A stretch of 64,000 nucleotides of DNA from Methylocystis sp. IM3 (GCF_038070105.1 NZ_JBBPBZ010000002.1:674501-738500); one strand, 5' to 3'; positions 1-9,314 are shown, counted from the stretch's first letter. The notes: a model not told the origin generated them from the letters alone. Numbers and translations are program-made.

Positions 1-158
1 GTTTCATCGGTAAAATCGAGTATGACGCCAGGATCGATGTAGTCATTCCATCCGAGCACATTGACGATGCGCTCCTGCCCCGACGCGGGGAAACTACAAA
101 AGGCCGCAATCCAGGCCAGCCACACGGCGGCGCTACGGATTTGTCTTGATATGGCCAT
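1..158 (-). CDS. PotF-like polyamine/putrescine ABC transporter periplasmic binding protein (N-terminal part only)
   Basis: Only the first 52 codons lie in the window; the gene runs off the left edge. The N-terminus is a signal peptide (MAISRQIRSAAVWLAWIAAF...) followed by the motif VNVLGWNDYIDPGVILDF, which matches the conserved start of mature PotF/SpuD-type spermidine/putrescine-binding proteins (family knowledge). It would capture polyamines in the periplasm for an ABC importer. The ATG lies inside the last codons of the upstream 310-codon gene (26 bp overlap), so the two are probably cotranscribed. Transporter partners would be outside the window. Confidence 0.7.
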   Translation of the reverse strand, partial: MAISRQIRSAAVWLAWIAAFCSFPASGQERIVNVLGWNDYIDPGVILDFTDE

Positions 159-1065
159 CGGGGAGACCCCTGTTGAGCGGCGGCTGCTCTACTTCTTCCT
201 TCTTTGTAGGTGTGAACTGCGGCGCCGGCGCCGCCGGTTGCATTATTGGAGGTTTTTCCTGCACGGCGGCGCTGATCGGCTGCTCCGGAGTTTGAGCAAA
301 GCACATCGTTCGATAAAGCTTCTGGATGACGGCGATTGCCTTTTGGGACGAATCCATTCTTTCGGCGAGGTCCAGAAGGACCTGCCGTGTCGCGGCGACG
401 TCTTTGATGTCTCCCTGCAGCGTTTCATTCACCGATTTCAATATTTCATCTGAGCGAGGCATATCGGCCAAGCTTACCTGTTGCAGAGATTGCTCGACTT
501 TCTCCACACAGGCGAGGCGCCGGTCATATTCGTTTTTCAGGTCCCTGAAACGCGTCGAGAAAGTGGAGGCTTTCTGCATATGGGCGGCGAGATTCTCGGG
601 CGCCATGCGGCAAATGGAGTCCACATTGGCGACGTCTGGATAGTTGGCTTCAATGATCTTGGAGAAATCCTGAACAAGCGCCTTTGCCTGTAACGAAAGC
701 GCCGCGAGGCTGCAGACAAGCTGCTCGCGCCCGCGATAGCACCGATCAAGTTTGATCTCCCCTTTGGTCCCGGGCAGACTGAGGTCCTCGGATTTTCCGA
801 TTCCTTTCTCGCAAGCGGCGAGCGCCTCGCCTGTCGCGCCGCCGGGTTCGGGTGCCTCCGAACTCTGTTCGGCGGGGAGAACGCGCCGCACGAAGTGGCG
901 TGCGGGGCGGTAACGGACACTGGTGACGAACTGGTCGGGCGTTGCTTGTTGCGCCAGCCGGGGACCCCGGAACAGCTGGGCAGATGCTGGTGAAACGACC
1001 GGGACCGAGAAAGCGACTACGGCCGCCTGCGCCAAATTCGCGAGTTTTGCAGTAAGGTTGGCCAT
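133..1065 (-). CDS. secreted helical protein of unknown function
   Basis: A 310-residue product starting at the ATG with an upstream GGAG, about 8 bp away. The longer ORF reaches 1167 but lacks a site. Residues 1-30 form a Sec signal peptide ending near SPASA-Q. The middle (about 90-270) is predicted helical with several cysteines (LAACEKG, DRCYRG, LVCSL, SICRM, RLACVEK, RTMCFAQ). The tail is proline-rich (KPPIMQPAAPAPQFTP). I do not recognise a family. It overlaps the start of the PotF-like gene, suggesting a shared transcript. Periplasmic location is inferred from the signal peptide. Confidence 0.6.
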   Translation of the reverse strand: MANLTAKLANLAQAAVVAFSVPVVSPASAQLFRGPRLAQQATPDQFVTSVRYRPARHFVRRVLPAEQSSEAPEPGGATGEALAACEKGIGKSEDLSLPGTKGEIKLDRCYRGREQLVCSLAALSLQAKALVQDFSKIIEANYPDVANVDSICRMAPENLAAHMQKASTFSTRFRDLKNEYDRRLACVEKVEQSLQQVSLADMPRSDEILKSVNETLQGDIKDVAATRQVLLDLAERMDSSQKAIAVIQKLYRTMCFAQTPEQPISAAVQEKPPIMQPAAPAPQFTPTKKEEVEQPPLNRGLPDGHIKTNP

Positions 1066-1397
1066 GCACTCTGCTCCGCTTCCGATTACAACGGCGCCGC
1101 CGATGGTTATGTGACTTAAAAGGCTTTGGAGTGTGTGGCGGAGTTCGTCGGCGTCACGGGTATGCAAGCGAGATGTACTCGCTGACGCGCGCCGGCAAGG
1201 GGGCGCGTCCCTGATTGCCTGAGCCTTGAGATGGGATTAACAGGCGGATGCGCAAGCGCGTTGTGGCTCGCGCGGCTGCATATGCGAAGATTCAGTTCGT
1301 GATCGGGCACGATCAGTGCCGCGAGACCATTCTTCCGTATCGTCCGCTGATCAGCATCGAAGAGAAGCGCCGCCGAGGCCGCGCTTTCGGCGGCCTT
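1066..1397. other. intergenic stretch
   Basis: No coding region is supported here; ORFs in this stretch are short and lack start-site or family support. It should contain the promoter of the secreted protein gene to its left and the 3' end signals of the AI-2E-type transporter to its right (see the hairpin at 1369-1394). Confidence 0.5.
1369..1394 (-). terminator. hairpin downstream of AI-2E-type transporter
   Basis: A perfect 8-bp inverted repeat (GCCGCCGA / TCGGCGGC) with a 10-nt loop lies 3 bp past the transporter's stop codon. On the minus strand it is followed by a pyrimidine-rich GCTTCTCTTC stretch. There is no strong U-run, so efficiency is uncertain. Confidence 0.4.
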
Positions 1398-2429
1398 TCA
1401 GACTTTCGCTGTTCGGCCGCCGGACAAGATGTCGGCAATCCAGGCCGTCGAGGGGAATTCCTCGAACAATGTCAACGCAGCGATTGCAAGCGGCACGCCG
1501 AGAAAGGCGCCCAATGCTCCCCACAGATATGTCCACAAGATAATCGAAAAGAGAACAAGCGGCGGCGAAATCGATAGAGCCGAGCCGGAAAATAGAGGCT
1601 CCAGGTAGCTGCCAATGATCGCCTGAATGAACAGGACGCCAAGGATCACCACGAAGACCGTCTCGCCTGACCCGAATTGCACCCAGGCGAATAATGGCAG
1701 AAGCGCGCTGACAATGAACGAGCCAATGTAAGGCAAGTAATTGAGCGCAAAGGCGAGCACGCCGCAGGCTCCCGCGAGTTCGAGACCTATGAAGCGCGCG
1801 AAGCCCCATACGGCGACGCCGGTCGCCAGACTCGCAATGGTCCGAACGAGCACATAAGTGCGAAACTTCGTTCCGATCCTTCGGCCGGCGGCGATGAGCC
1901 GTTGGCTGGCGTCGCGATTTTTCAGCGCGGCGATGCGCTGTGTCATAATATCCGTCTCTCCCAGGCCCAAGATCACGTAAATGAGCACGATGAGGGCGAA
2001 GGCGAGGATCGTGTTTACCCGCATCGCCACCACGGGAACGAGGCGGACCACCGCCGCTGGATTGAAATGATCCGCGAGGAGCGCAAATATGAAAATATCG
2101 TATTTCTCAAGCCAGGCGGTCGACGCGATCAGCGAATCCTGAATTCGATCGGCGTTTTGGCTGATCCACTCGGCGATTTGACGACCGCTCCAGACGATTA
2201 TCGAGAAGAGCGCCAGAGCCGCCGTCACGGTCAGGAGGACCGTCACCGCCATCGCCGCGCCCTTACCCAATTTGGAGCGCAGCGCCGTCTGCATCGGCCA
2301 GACGATCTCGATGATGAAAAACGCGAAAATCACAGGCTCCACAACGGCCTGGGCGAATTTGAACGCGGTCAGCGCAAGGAGGATTGTCACAATGATGGAT
2401 GTCGTTTCGATAACGCGTCCATTGGACAT
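1398..2429 (-). CDS. AI-2E family transporter (PerM-like)
   Basis: A 343-residue polytopic membrane protein. It has N-terminal hydrophobic segments (about 10-75), a cytoplasmic/periplasmic middle, and the characteristic C-terminal half: LNYLPYIGSFI (about 228-238), the glycine-rich membrane stretch ending LGVPLAIAAL. This is the signature layout of PF01594 (AI-2E exporter/PerM). Substrate cannot be deduced; characterised members export autoinducer-2 or exchange Na+/H+. A second paralogue is encoded divergently 190 bp away. The length is normal for the family. Confidence 0.85.
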   Translation of the reverse strand: MSNGRVIETTSIIVTILLALTAFKFAQAVVEPVIFAFFIIEIVWPMQTALRSKLGKGAAMAVTVLLTVTAALALFSIIVWSGRQIAEWISQNADRIQDSLIASTAWLEKYDIFIFALLADHFNPAAVVRLVPVVAMRVNTILAFALIVLIYVILGLGETDIMTQRIAALKNRDASQRLIAAGRRIGTKFRTYVLVRTIASLATGVAVWGFARFIGLELAGACGVLAFALNYLPYIGSFIVSALLPLFAWVQFGSGETVFVVILGVLFIQAIIGSYLEPLFSGSALSISPPLVLFSIILWTYLWGALGAFLGVPLAIAALTLFEEFPSTAWIADILSGGRTAKV

Positions 2430-2620
2430 GACAAACTTCTCTCTTTTGCGCGACGGCGCTCGAGCGCGTTTATTGACGGCAGCCCTACCGCAATGTCAAG
2501 ATTAGGCCGGTCGCCGGTTGTTGCTGGACGAAGTCTTGGAACCGACATGACCTCGCGATAAGGGCGGCGTCTCTTGCGGGGCGCTCCAAACACTCCCCGC
2601 CGAAACACTCGAGGCGCGCC

Positions 2621-3685
2621 ATGAAGCTTAATTTCCTGACGAAGAATCTCGACCAGCCCGACTTCATCGCGCGCGCGGTCGCCGTCACGGCGATCGGCGC
2701 GGTCGCTGTGGCGCTCGGCCTTCTTTTCTGGAGGCTTTCGGTCTTCCTGCCGCTTGTCTTCGCGACGATTGTCATTGCAGTCGCCTGGCGGGGCGCCGCG
2801 GAAAACGTTGGACGGCGCTTAGGGATTGCGCCGGGTCTTTCGCTTCTCGCGGTCGCTCTGGCGATCGCCGGGGGAGTCGCGGTGACGCTGATGGCGTTCG
2901 GGGGTCAGCTTCTCCGGCAATATGACGAAGTGGCGCTAGACGTGCCGGCCGCGATGGCGCTCATCCAGCGACTCGTCGAAGAGCATCCCTGGGGCCGCTT
3001 CGTAGAAAAATTCATCCTGGAGATGGATTACTCGAAGGCGGCGGCTCCGATCGCCCAGCATATCGGAGCCGCGCTCGGATCGGTAGGCAACGCCCTCGCC
3101 ATGACGCTGATCGCGATCATCGGCGCGGCTTATCTTTCTTCGGATCCGAAGGGTCATCTCGAAGGAGTCTTGGTCCTGACCCCGGAGCAACACCGGGAAA
3201 AAATGGCGGCGTTTCTCCACCGCTCCGGAGCCGCGCTGCGACAATGGATGGTGTTGCAATTTTATGTCGTCGCGATGAATACGGTCTTCGCTGGAGCCGC
3301 CCTATGGGCGTTCGGCGCGCCGGCGCCGCTCGCCCTTGCGACGATCAGCGGCGCGTTGGCCTTCATCCCTTATTTTGGCTCGATGATCGCACTTGTGGTC
3401 GGGGCGCTGGTCGCCCTGCCGCATGGGATCGATAGCGCCGCAGCTGCCGCACTATCAATCGGCGGCGCGAGCTTCATAGAGGGTTATTTGATTACGCCGT
3501 TTCTTCAAAGCCGCTCCTTGAGCGTGCCGGCCGTGGTGCTGCTCTTCTGCATGCTGGCGTTCGGCGCGCTTTTCGGGGCCATGGGCGTGGTGCTGGCGGT
3601 GCCGGCGACCGTCGCGCTGAGCGTCGCCTATGATGTGATCGCGAAACCTAATGGGCGGGCGTCTGCGCCGTCTTCAAAGACTTAA
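2621..3685 (+). CDS. AI-2E family transporter (PerM-like), second copy
   Basis: A 354-residue polytopic membrane protein starting ATGAAGCTTAATTTC. It has paired N-terminal membrane helices (about 20-60), another around 75-95, and the C-terminal AI-2E-family core with ALAFIPYFGSMIAL (about 244-257) and GAMGVVLAVPATVALS near the end. It is divergent from the first copy. The two are clearly different in sequence and so are not a recent duplication. Substrate unknown. Confidence 0.85.
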   Translation: MKLNFLTKNLDQPDFIARAVAVTAIGAVAVALGLLFWRLSVFLPLVFATIVIAVAWRGAAENVGRRLGIAPGLSLLAVALAIAGGVAVTLMAFGGQLLRQYDEVALDVPAAMALIQRLVEEHPWGRFVEKFILEMDYSKAAAPIAQHIGAALGSVGNALAMTLIAIIGAAYLSSDPKGHLEGVLVLTPEQHREKMAAFLHRSGAALRQWMVLQFYVVAMNTVFAGAALWAFGAPAPLALATISGALAFIPYFGSMIALVVGALVALPHGIDSAAAAALSIGGASFIEGYLITPFLQSRSLSVPAVVLLFCMLAFGALFGAMGVVLAVPATVALSVAYDVIAKPNGRASAPSSKT

Positions 3686-3724
3686 GCTGAACAATATTGT
3701 CGGGCGCGAAGTTCCATAGTAAGA

Positions 3725-4255
3725 ATGGCAATCTTCATTCAGTTGAAAAGATGGGGCGTCATGCAGAGAGCCGGCAAAGCAGTAGGGCTTCTGGTCGCAA
3801 TATCGACCCTGGGGATCGCGAGTCCAAATCCGGTGTCTGCGCAGGAGGCTGGAATCGTCGCGGGAACGTTGACATGCAACGGGCGCGGCAGCATCGGCGC
3901 TATCATCGGATCGCGGCAGCGGCTCTCCTGCGTGTTTGATCCGGTGGGCGCCTCGCCTCGCCAGTCTTATTCGGCGCGGATCACACGGCTGGGTCTCGAT
4001 GTCGGAATCAAGGGTCCGAGCCGTATGATCTGGACAGTGCTCGGCCCAACGAACGGACTCGCGCGCGGCGCCCTGGAGGGAACATTTGCTGGCGTCTCGG
4101 CGAATGCTTCGGTCGGCGTGGGAGGCGGCGCCAATGTGCTCGTGGGCGGCTCGCAAAACTCCATCGTGCTTCAGCCCTTGAGCGTGCAAGCCCAGACCGG
4201 TCTCAATGTCGCGGCGGGCGTCGCCGGTCTGAGGCTCACCTACCGGGGGCGTTGA
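3725..4255 (+). CDS. DUF992 family secreted protein
   Basis: A 176-residue ORF. A cleaner signal peptide starts at the second ATG (3761; MQRAGKAVGLLVAIS, cleavage near VSAQ-EA), so the true start may be 3761. The mature part has AGTLTCNGRGSIGAIIGS, LSCVFDP, YSARITRLGLDVGIKG and MIWTVLGP, the ordered motifs of the DUF992 family, whose function is unknown and which is common in Hyphomicrobiales. The C-terminal half is glycine/alanine-rich (GVGGGANVLVGGS) and likely beta-structured. Periplasmic or surface location inferred. Confidence 0.8.
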   Translation: MAIFIQLKRWGVMQRAGKAVGLLVAISTLGIASPNPVSAQEAGIVAGTLTCNGRGSIGAIIGSRQRLSCVFDPVGASPRQSYSARITRLGLDVGIKGPSRMIWTVLGPTNGLARGALEGTFAGVSANASVGVGGGANVLVGGSQNSIVLQPLSVQAQTGLNVAAGVAGLRLTYRGR

Positions 4256-4286
4256 GCAAAGCTTCTCCCCGGGTTTTCAAACTCGG

Positions 4287-5945
4287 TCAGCGCGCGAAAA
4301 TTCCCGTCCCCGCAATCACCGTCGCGACCGCGAGCAGCATCGCCGCCGCGACGGGCCACTTCCTCAAGCTGTTGTCCGCACATTCGAGGGTGACGCCGAG
4401 CCCTTCCGAAGGTTCTCCGGCCCGCTGCAGCAAAGCTGCGACGTCGCCTTCGGGCACGTTTGGCGCCTGATCGAGCCGGCGCCCGCAAGCAGCCCCCAGC
4501 GCGGCTCCGGCCAGGACGGGCCAAAGGAACTCCCAGACCAGACGATAGTCGAGCAGCGTCGCCAAGCCCGCCGGCGTTCCGGCGAATAAACAGACGGCCG
4601 GAACGCCGACCGACGCCGTGGCCACGACAAGCCATGGAGATATCGGACTTGGCGCAAATGGTTCTGCTCGACGCCTTGGCGTCTTGAGGAGACGCGCCAG
4701 GAAATGCAGCATAAGCAAGGTGGTGGCAGCCGCGGATAAAATCGAAAGAGCGCCGACGACGCCGTCCCCGAGCGGCTCTTTGATCGCCAATTTTGCAATC
4801 GCGCCGCCGGTCAGAGGCAAACCTGCAAGACTGAGGGCCAGCAAAGCGACAAGCGCTTCGATCCAGGCGCTGCGTCCTGGAACTCGCGACAGGACGACCC
4901 CCACCGCCAGAAACAGGCCGCCTTTCGCAAGTCCATGGTGCGCGGCGTAGAGGGCGGCGGCGCCCGCCGCGGCGGCGTTTCCGGCGACGAGGCCCTTGCC
5001 GAGCGTGGCGGCGACGAGGCCCATCTGACTGACGCTGGAATAGGCTAAAATCGCCTTGGCGTCACGCTGCGTCAGGCCGATCGCCACGCCGTAAAACGCT
5101 CCAATCATGCCGAACGCGACGAGGGCGTCGCCCCAAAAGGCGAGGTGGAGCCCCCAGGGAAGAAAGTGGATAAGCCCGATGACGCCCGCGTTGACGGCCG
5201 CACCGCTCAAAACCGCGGCCGCCGGGATCGACGCTGCTCGATAGCTGGAAGGCATCCAGACGTGAAACGGGACAAGACCTATTTTCGTCGCGAAGCCGGC
5301 GATCAGCAGAGCGAGCGCCACGTTCCGCCAGGGTGAGGCGGCGAGCGCGTCGACGCCATCCGAAATGAGAAGACTGTGTTCGGGCGCGCCAAGCGCGAGC
5401 GCCACGAAGGCGACAATCAGAAACGCTTCCCCCAGCAGCGCCACGAAAAAATACAGGCGCCCCACGTCCTCCATGCCTCGGGATCCGGCAATCAGTCCCA
5501 AGGCCGGCAGGCTGACCAAGGCGAAAGCGAGATAGAAACTCACGAGGTCAGCCGAGAGAAAGACGCCGATATTGCCGAGAAGGGTCAGCAGCCAGCAGGC
5601 GGCGAACCAGCCGTTCTCCATTTCCTCTCGCATGACGGCGATCGCAAAGGCGCCTGCTGCGATCCAGAGCAAGGCGCTCGCGCCCAAGAGCAGCGCGCCC
5701 GGCGGATCGAGGACGAAGACAGCCGGAAACAGCGTCTGGTCCAGCACCAGCGGGCCGGAATCGGCGGCAACTATCGCCGCGGCGAGCGCAGGAACCGGGG
5801 CCAGCGCCAGGAGCGCCGGTCTCGCTGCCCGCAGGCGCTGCGCTGCGCAGCCGGTCAGAAACACGAGCGGAGTCGCCAAGGCGATTGCAATGATCTCTGG
5901 CCCATAGGCGAAAGTGGCGAGCAGGGAAAAGAAGGAGGCAATCAT
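4287..5945 (-). CDS. NuoL/MrpA-MrpD-like antiporter membrane subunit (proton_antipo_M family)
   Basis: A 552-residue protein. The ATG at 5945 overlaps the stop of the preceding mrpD-like gene by ATGA, so translation is coupled. It is strongly hydrophobic, with about 14 membrane segments. Residues about 110-400 carry the Complex I antiporter core: FATKIGLVPFHVWMPSSYRAA with the conserved Lys and His, DAKAILAYSSVSQMGLV, and an HHGLAKGGLFL helix. It would be the large ion-translocating subunit of the Mrp-type complex. Placement at the operon's 3' end, apart from a DUF4040 domain fused to MrpB, suggests that this is the NuoL-like half of a split MrpA. A hydrogenase-4-type subunit is the alternative. 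Confidence 0.8.
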   Translation of the reverse strand: MIASFFSLLATFAYGPEIIAIALATPLVFLTGCAAQRLRAARPALLALAPVPALAAAIVAADSGPLVLDQTLFPAVFVLDPPGALLLGASALLWIAAGAFAIAVMREEMENGWFAACWLLTLLGNIGVFLSADLVSFYLAFALVSLPALGLIAGSRGMEDVGRLYFFVALLGEAFLIVAFVALALGAPEHSLLISDGVDALAASPWRNVALALLIAGFATKIGLVPFHVWMPSSYRAASIPAAAVLSGAAVNAGVIGLIHFLPWGLHLAFWGDALVAFGMIGAFYGVAIGLTQRDAKAILAYSSVSQMGLVAATLGKGLVAGNAAAAGAAALYAAHHGLAKGGLFLAVGVVLSRVPGRSAWIEALVALLALSLAGLPLTGGAIAKLAIKEPLGDGVVGALSILSAAATTLLMLHFLARLLKTPRRRAEPFAPSPISPWLVVATASVGVPAVCLFAGTPAGLATLLDYRLVWEFLWPVLAGAALGAACGRRLDQAPNVPEGDVAALLQRAGEPSEGLGVTLECADNSLRKWPVAAAMLLAVATVIAGTGIFAR

Positions 5946-7462
5946 CTGGGCGCCTCCATTTTCGCTGCTGGCGCGCCAACGAGCAGAAGCCTCGCGAGGT
6001 CCGGGGGGGCGAAACCCAGCAGAACGGCGAGGAGCGCCAGCGCCAACGCAAGCGCCGCGCCACTCGAGACGGAGGCGGAAGCGGCATGCGGCATTTCTCG
6101 CGCGGGCGTCAGCGCCGGCGCGATCACGCGATAGACATAGCCTGCGGCAAGCAGGCCGCCGACGACCATGATTATCGCCCAGGCCCACTGGCCGCTCTGG
6201 ATCGCAGCCGTCAGCAGCAGCCATTTGGCGACGAAACCTCCACTCGGCGGCAATCCCATCAGGGAAACGCCGCCAAGGCCGAAGGCGAGAACCGCCGGGG
6301 CGGCGATCCGCCCCAACCCACGAAACTCCGCGATGCGATCATGTCCGAGCGCCTGTGCGATAAGACCTGCCGACAAAAACATCGCCGCCTTGGCGAAAGC
6401 ATGCGACACAGCCTGCAAGGCGCCGCCAACCCAGGCGGAGTTCGCCTCGGCGCGTCCGCCCGCAACGAGCGGAAAAATCATGAACAAATAGCCAATCTGC
6501 GCGACGGTCGAATAGGCGACCAGCAGTTTCAGCCGCGCTTGGCGCAGCGCGAGCGCGCTGCCGACAATGATTGCTCCCGCGCCCATCGCCCCGAGAATTG
6601 GCGCGATTTCGGCGGTCATTTGCGCAGGCGCGAGATTGAGCCACAGACGAACGATCAGAAAAAACGACGCCTTGACGACGAGGGCGGAGAGCATGGCGCT
6701 CGCGGGCGGGGGAGCGCCGGCATGCGCGGGTGGGAGCCAGAGGTGCAAGGGAAAAAGCGCCGTCTTTGCGAGCAGGCCTGCGGTCATCGCGGCGAGCGCG
6801 ATCCATGCCGCCGGTTCGGGGCGAATGCGCGACGAAAGGAGGCCGATATCGAGCGCGCCATAGGCGCCGTAGAGAAGCGTCGCGCCCAACAGATAAAGCG
6901 CCGATCCAAAAAGCGCGAACAGCAGATAGCGCAAGGCCGCGATGAGGGTCGTCGCCCGTCCGTCCAGGCAAACCAGCGGAACGGCGGCGAAGGTGAGCAT
7001 CTCCAAAGAGACGTAGAGATTGAACAAGTCCCAACCGAGGAAGACGCCGTTGAGCGCCGCCCAAACGGCGAGCAGCAGCGTCCAGAAGGCGAAAGTCACG
7101 CGTGTCTCGGAGGCTCCCACGGCTTGCCCGAAGGATCCCAGAGCGAACCATCCCGTGGCCGAAATGACCGCCGCCGTCGTCGCCAGCATCGCGGCAGAGA
7201 ACCCATCGGCGCGCAGCGCGACGCCGAGCGGTGGACTCCACCCGCCGATGACATAGACCAGCGCTTGATTGTCCCGCCAGACGGCAAAGACGATCGCGGC
7301 CGCCAGCGCGACGCCGATCGGGGCCACAATGAGGGCCGTCAGCACGGTCCTGCGGCCGCCGAGAACAAAGCCCAGCAGCACCCCTGCAACCGGCAAGACA
7401 AGGATCGCCGGCAACAGGACGCTCGCGCTGACGGAAATCGGATTGAGGGCGATGAGCGTCAA
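5942..7462 (-). CDS. mrpD: Mrp-type antiporter subunit D
   Basis: A 506-residue integral membrane protein of the proton-antiporter family (PF00361). Visible motifs are WDLFNLYVSLEMLTFAA (helix with the conserved Glu), AKTALFPLHLWLPPAHA (conserved Lys and His of the translocation path), LKLLVAYSTVAQIGYLF, and HAFAKAAMFLSAG. MnhD/MrpD subunits form one ion channel of the seven-subunit Na+/H+ antiporter. The start overlaps the stop of the mrpC gene by 4 bp and its own stop overlaps the next gene by 4 bp. Confidence 0.9.
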   Translation of the reverse strand: MTLIALNPISVSASVLLPAILVLPVAGVLLGFVLGGRRTVLTALIVAPIGVALAAAIVFAVWRDNQALVYVIGGWSPPLGVALRADGFSAAMLATTAAVISATGWFALGSFGQAVGASETRVTFAFWTLLLAVWAALNGVFLGWDLFNLYVSLEMLTFAAVPLVCLDGRATTLIAALRYLLFALFGSALYLLGATLLYGAYGALDIGLLSSRIRPEPAAWIALAAMTAGLLAKTALFPLHLWLPPAHAGAPPPASAMLSALVVKASFFLIVRLWLNLAPAQMTAEIAPILGAMGAGAIIVGSALALRQARLKLLVAYSTVAQIGYLFMIFPLVAGGRAEANSAWVGGALQAVSHAFAKAAMFLSAGLIAQALGHDRIAEFRGLGRIAAPAVLAFGLGGVSLMGLPPSGGFVAKWLLLTAAIQSGQWAWAIIMVVGGLLAAGYVYRVIAPALTPAREMPHAASASVSSGAALALALALLAVLLGFAPPDLARLLLVGAPAAKMEAPR

Positions 7463-7800
7463 ATCGCGCCGCTCCGGTCAGAAGGGTCGCGGGGTGGATC
7501 GGCAGGGAAAAATGGGCTTTGCGTATCCCTGAAAACGCGCAGAAGAAGCGCGACCGCGAGCGCCGTGGCGGAAAAGGCCACGACGATTCCGGTAATCACC
7601 AAGGCATGCGGCACGGGATCCGCCCCGGTCCCTGCGACGGCGCCCCGGCGCGCGATGGCGCCGAAGAGAAGAAACACGCCGCCGCCCATGACATTGAAGG
7701 CGATGATTTTGCGTAAGAGATGGGGGTGCGTTACGAGCCCGTAGAGGCCCAATCCGACGAGCGCGGCGCCGCCCAGGCCGGCGAGCGTGATGGCGTTCAT
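7459..7800 (-). CDS. mrpC: Mrp-type antiporter subunit C (NuoK-like)
   Basis: A 113-residue three-helix membrane protein. It shows the NuoK/MnhC pattern: GLGLYGLVTHPHLLRKIIAF then NVMGGGVFLLFG, and a third helix PVPHALVITGIVVAFS. The ATG overlaps the end of mrpB by 4 bp. This subunit is a small channel component next to MrpD in the antiporter. Confidence 0.85.
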   Translation of the reverse strand: MNAITLAGLGGAALVGLGLYGLVTHPHLLRKIIAFNVMGGGVFLLFGAIARRGAVAGTGADPVPHALVITGIVVAFSATALAVALLLRVFRDTQSPFFPADPPRDPSDRSGAI

Positions 7801-8741
7801 TGCTGTGGGTTCCTCGTTGGCGCGCCGAGCGCCAGCAATCCCAGCGCGAGGGCGATCGAAAGGGTCAGCGCCGCCTCGATGATGATAATGAGAGGCTTGG
7901 CGTAGCCTTCCGGATAAGCAAGAAAGGCCCCGGCAAGCGCGAAACCGGCAATGCCGATCGCAAGAAACAGCGCCGGCCCGCCAACGAGCGCGACGCGCAG
8001 CCAGGGGCGGTTGATCGGGGGTGCATCGACCAATCCGGCGACCATGACGAGGATCCAGATCGCCGCGAGGATCGTTCCGCCCTGGAAGGCGCCTCCCGGC
8101 TGCGTTGCGCCCGCCCAGACGAGATGCACCCCGATGATGATCCCCAGCGGCGGCAGGAGCCGGCCCAGGAAGACGAGGGCGGCGTCGGGATCGGGGGCGC
8201 CCGGGGATTCCGGCTTGCCGCCCCAGGCGGCGTCGCGGGCGAAGGACCAGACGCCGATCAGCGCCAGAACCAGCACGACCGCCTCGAGGAGCGTGTCGAT
8301 CGCGCGATAGGCGAGAAGAACGCCGGTCACCGGATTGCCGAGCCCTGTCGCCCGCAGTTCCTGAAGGGCAAGCGGCGCCAAGGTCGGCGCCACAGGCGGC
8401 AGCGACAAAACGGCCGCGGCGATTCCGCCCGTCGCTAACATGCAAAGCAGCGCATAAAGGGTTTTGGATAAAATTCCGGGGCCGGAGCGCGCCGCGGCGT
8501 CGCCGTCCCCGAGCCGCGCCGCCGCGCCAATCAGCAGAGCGCCCGTAACCCCGCTGCCGATCGCCGCCTCGGTAAGGGCCACGTCTACGGCTGAAAGCCG
8601 AACCCAGACGAGCGCCAGCAGCAGTCCGTAAGAGATGAACGCCACGACCGCCGTAAACGCCTCGCGCGCGAAAACCGCATAGGCGGCGACAGCCAGAGTG
8701 AGTGCGGCGAGGCAGGCGTCGAGAAGGAATGGGGCGCTCAT
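7797..8741 (-). CDS. mrpB: Mrp subunit B fused to an MrpA C-terminal (DUF4040) domain
   Basis: A 314-residue membrane protein. The start at 8741 (MSAPFLLDACL) is chosen because it overlaps the mrpG stop by ATGA. Residues about 1-75 match the DUF4040 segment normally found in the C-terminal part of MrpA (REAFTAVVAFISYGLLLALVW, VDVALTEAAIGSGVTGALLIGA). Residues about 155-310 are the MnhB domain (LPPLGIIIGVHLVWAGATQPGGAFQGG, with the conserved PGGAFQGG). The MrpA tail is therefore fused to MrpB, while the NuoL-like head is the last gene of the operon. Confidence 0.85.
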   Translation of the reverse strand: MSAPFLLDACLAALTLAVAAYAVFAREAFTAVVAFISYGLLLALVWVRLSAVDVALTEAAIGSGVTGALLIGAAARLGDGDAAARSGPGILSKTLYALLCMLATGGIAAAVLSLPPVAPTLAPLALQELRATGLGNPVTGVLLAYRAIDTLLEAVVLVLALIGVWSFARDAAWGGKPESPGAPDPDAALVFLGRLLPPLGIIIGVHLVWAGATQPGGAFQGGTILAAIWILVMVAGLVDAPPINRPWLRVALVGGPALFLAIGIAGFALAGAFLAYPEGYAKPLIIIIEAALTLSIALALGLLALGAPTRNPQQ

Positions 8742-9031
8742 ATCTGCGACGTCTTCTCTTTCGCGAGGCGCCCGATCAATTGACTGAGCGTCGTCCCCGC
8801 CAGTTGCGCGACGACCCAAACGAGGCAAAGCTTCAGGGCAGCGAAAAAACTTTCGGCCTGCGGCGCGAGGCCGAGCACGACGAGGCCGAGTCCGAGATTG
8901 TCTGCCTTTGTGAGGGCATGCAGTCGCGTCAATGTGTCGGGAAAGCGCAGCAAAGCGACGGCGCCGGCCAGAAAGAAGAAGACGCCGCCGCTCACGCAGA
9001 CAACAGAAAATACATCAATCATCGGTTTCAT
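8738..9031 (-). CDS. mrpG: Mrp-type antiporter subunit G
   Basis: A 97-residue protein with three hydrophobic segments and the MnhG/PhaG pattern GGVFFFLAGAVALLRFPDTL-TRLHALTKADNLGLGLV. The RFPD and H-x-K-ADxLG motifs are family hallmarks. It overlaps mrpF by 17 bp and mrpB by 4 bp. A second ATG three codons in is equally possible. Confidence 0.9.
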   Translation of the reverse strand: MKPMIDVFSVVCVSGGVFFFLAGAVALLRFPDTLTRLHALTKADNLGLGLVVLGLAPQAESFFAALKLCLVWVVAQLAGTTLSQLIGRLAKEKTSQI

Positions 9032-9314
9032 CGCCAGACTCCTTTACAGGCGCGTCGCCACGCTGCGCAACGGCGGCCGCCTTGACGAAGGCGATCCCGG
9101 AGAAGGCCGCGAGCAGTGCGAGAACCAGCGCGACGTCAACTGCGCCGCGCGCGCCCCTCGTCTCGGCAAGAAGCAGCGCGGCGACGCCGCCTGTGCCGAG
9201 AAGTTGCGACGCCATCATGCGGTCCGCCTTGGTAGGTCCGCTGAGAACGCGCAACAAGCCGATCGCGGTGGTCGCGACGATGACTGCGGCGGCCGCAAGA
9301 AAGAAGCTATCCAC
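9015..9314 (-). CDS. mrpF: Mrp-type antiporter subunit F
   Basis: A 99-residue protein with GTG start at 9314, chosen because it overlaps the last codons of mrpE and removes an unrelated N-terminal extension. The MnhF motifs GLLRVLSGPTKADRMMA and VDVALVLALLAAFSGIAFVKA are present. Three transmembrane helices are predicted. Part of the same translationally coupled operon. Confidence 0.85.
   Translation of the reverse strand: MDSFFLAAAAVIVATTAIGLLRVLSGPTKADRMMASQLLGTGGVAALLLAETRGARGAVDVALVLALLAAFSGIAFVKAAAVAQRGDAPVKESGDETDD

Noticed and set aside
6086..7744. 552-codon plus-strand ORF
   Set aside because: It lies opposite the mrpD/mrpC genes and is an Arg/Gln-rich antisense frame typical of GC-rich DNA; no family pattern or ribosome site.
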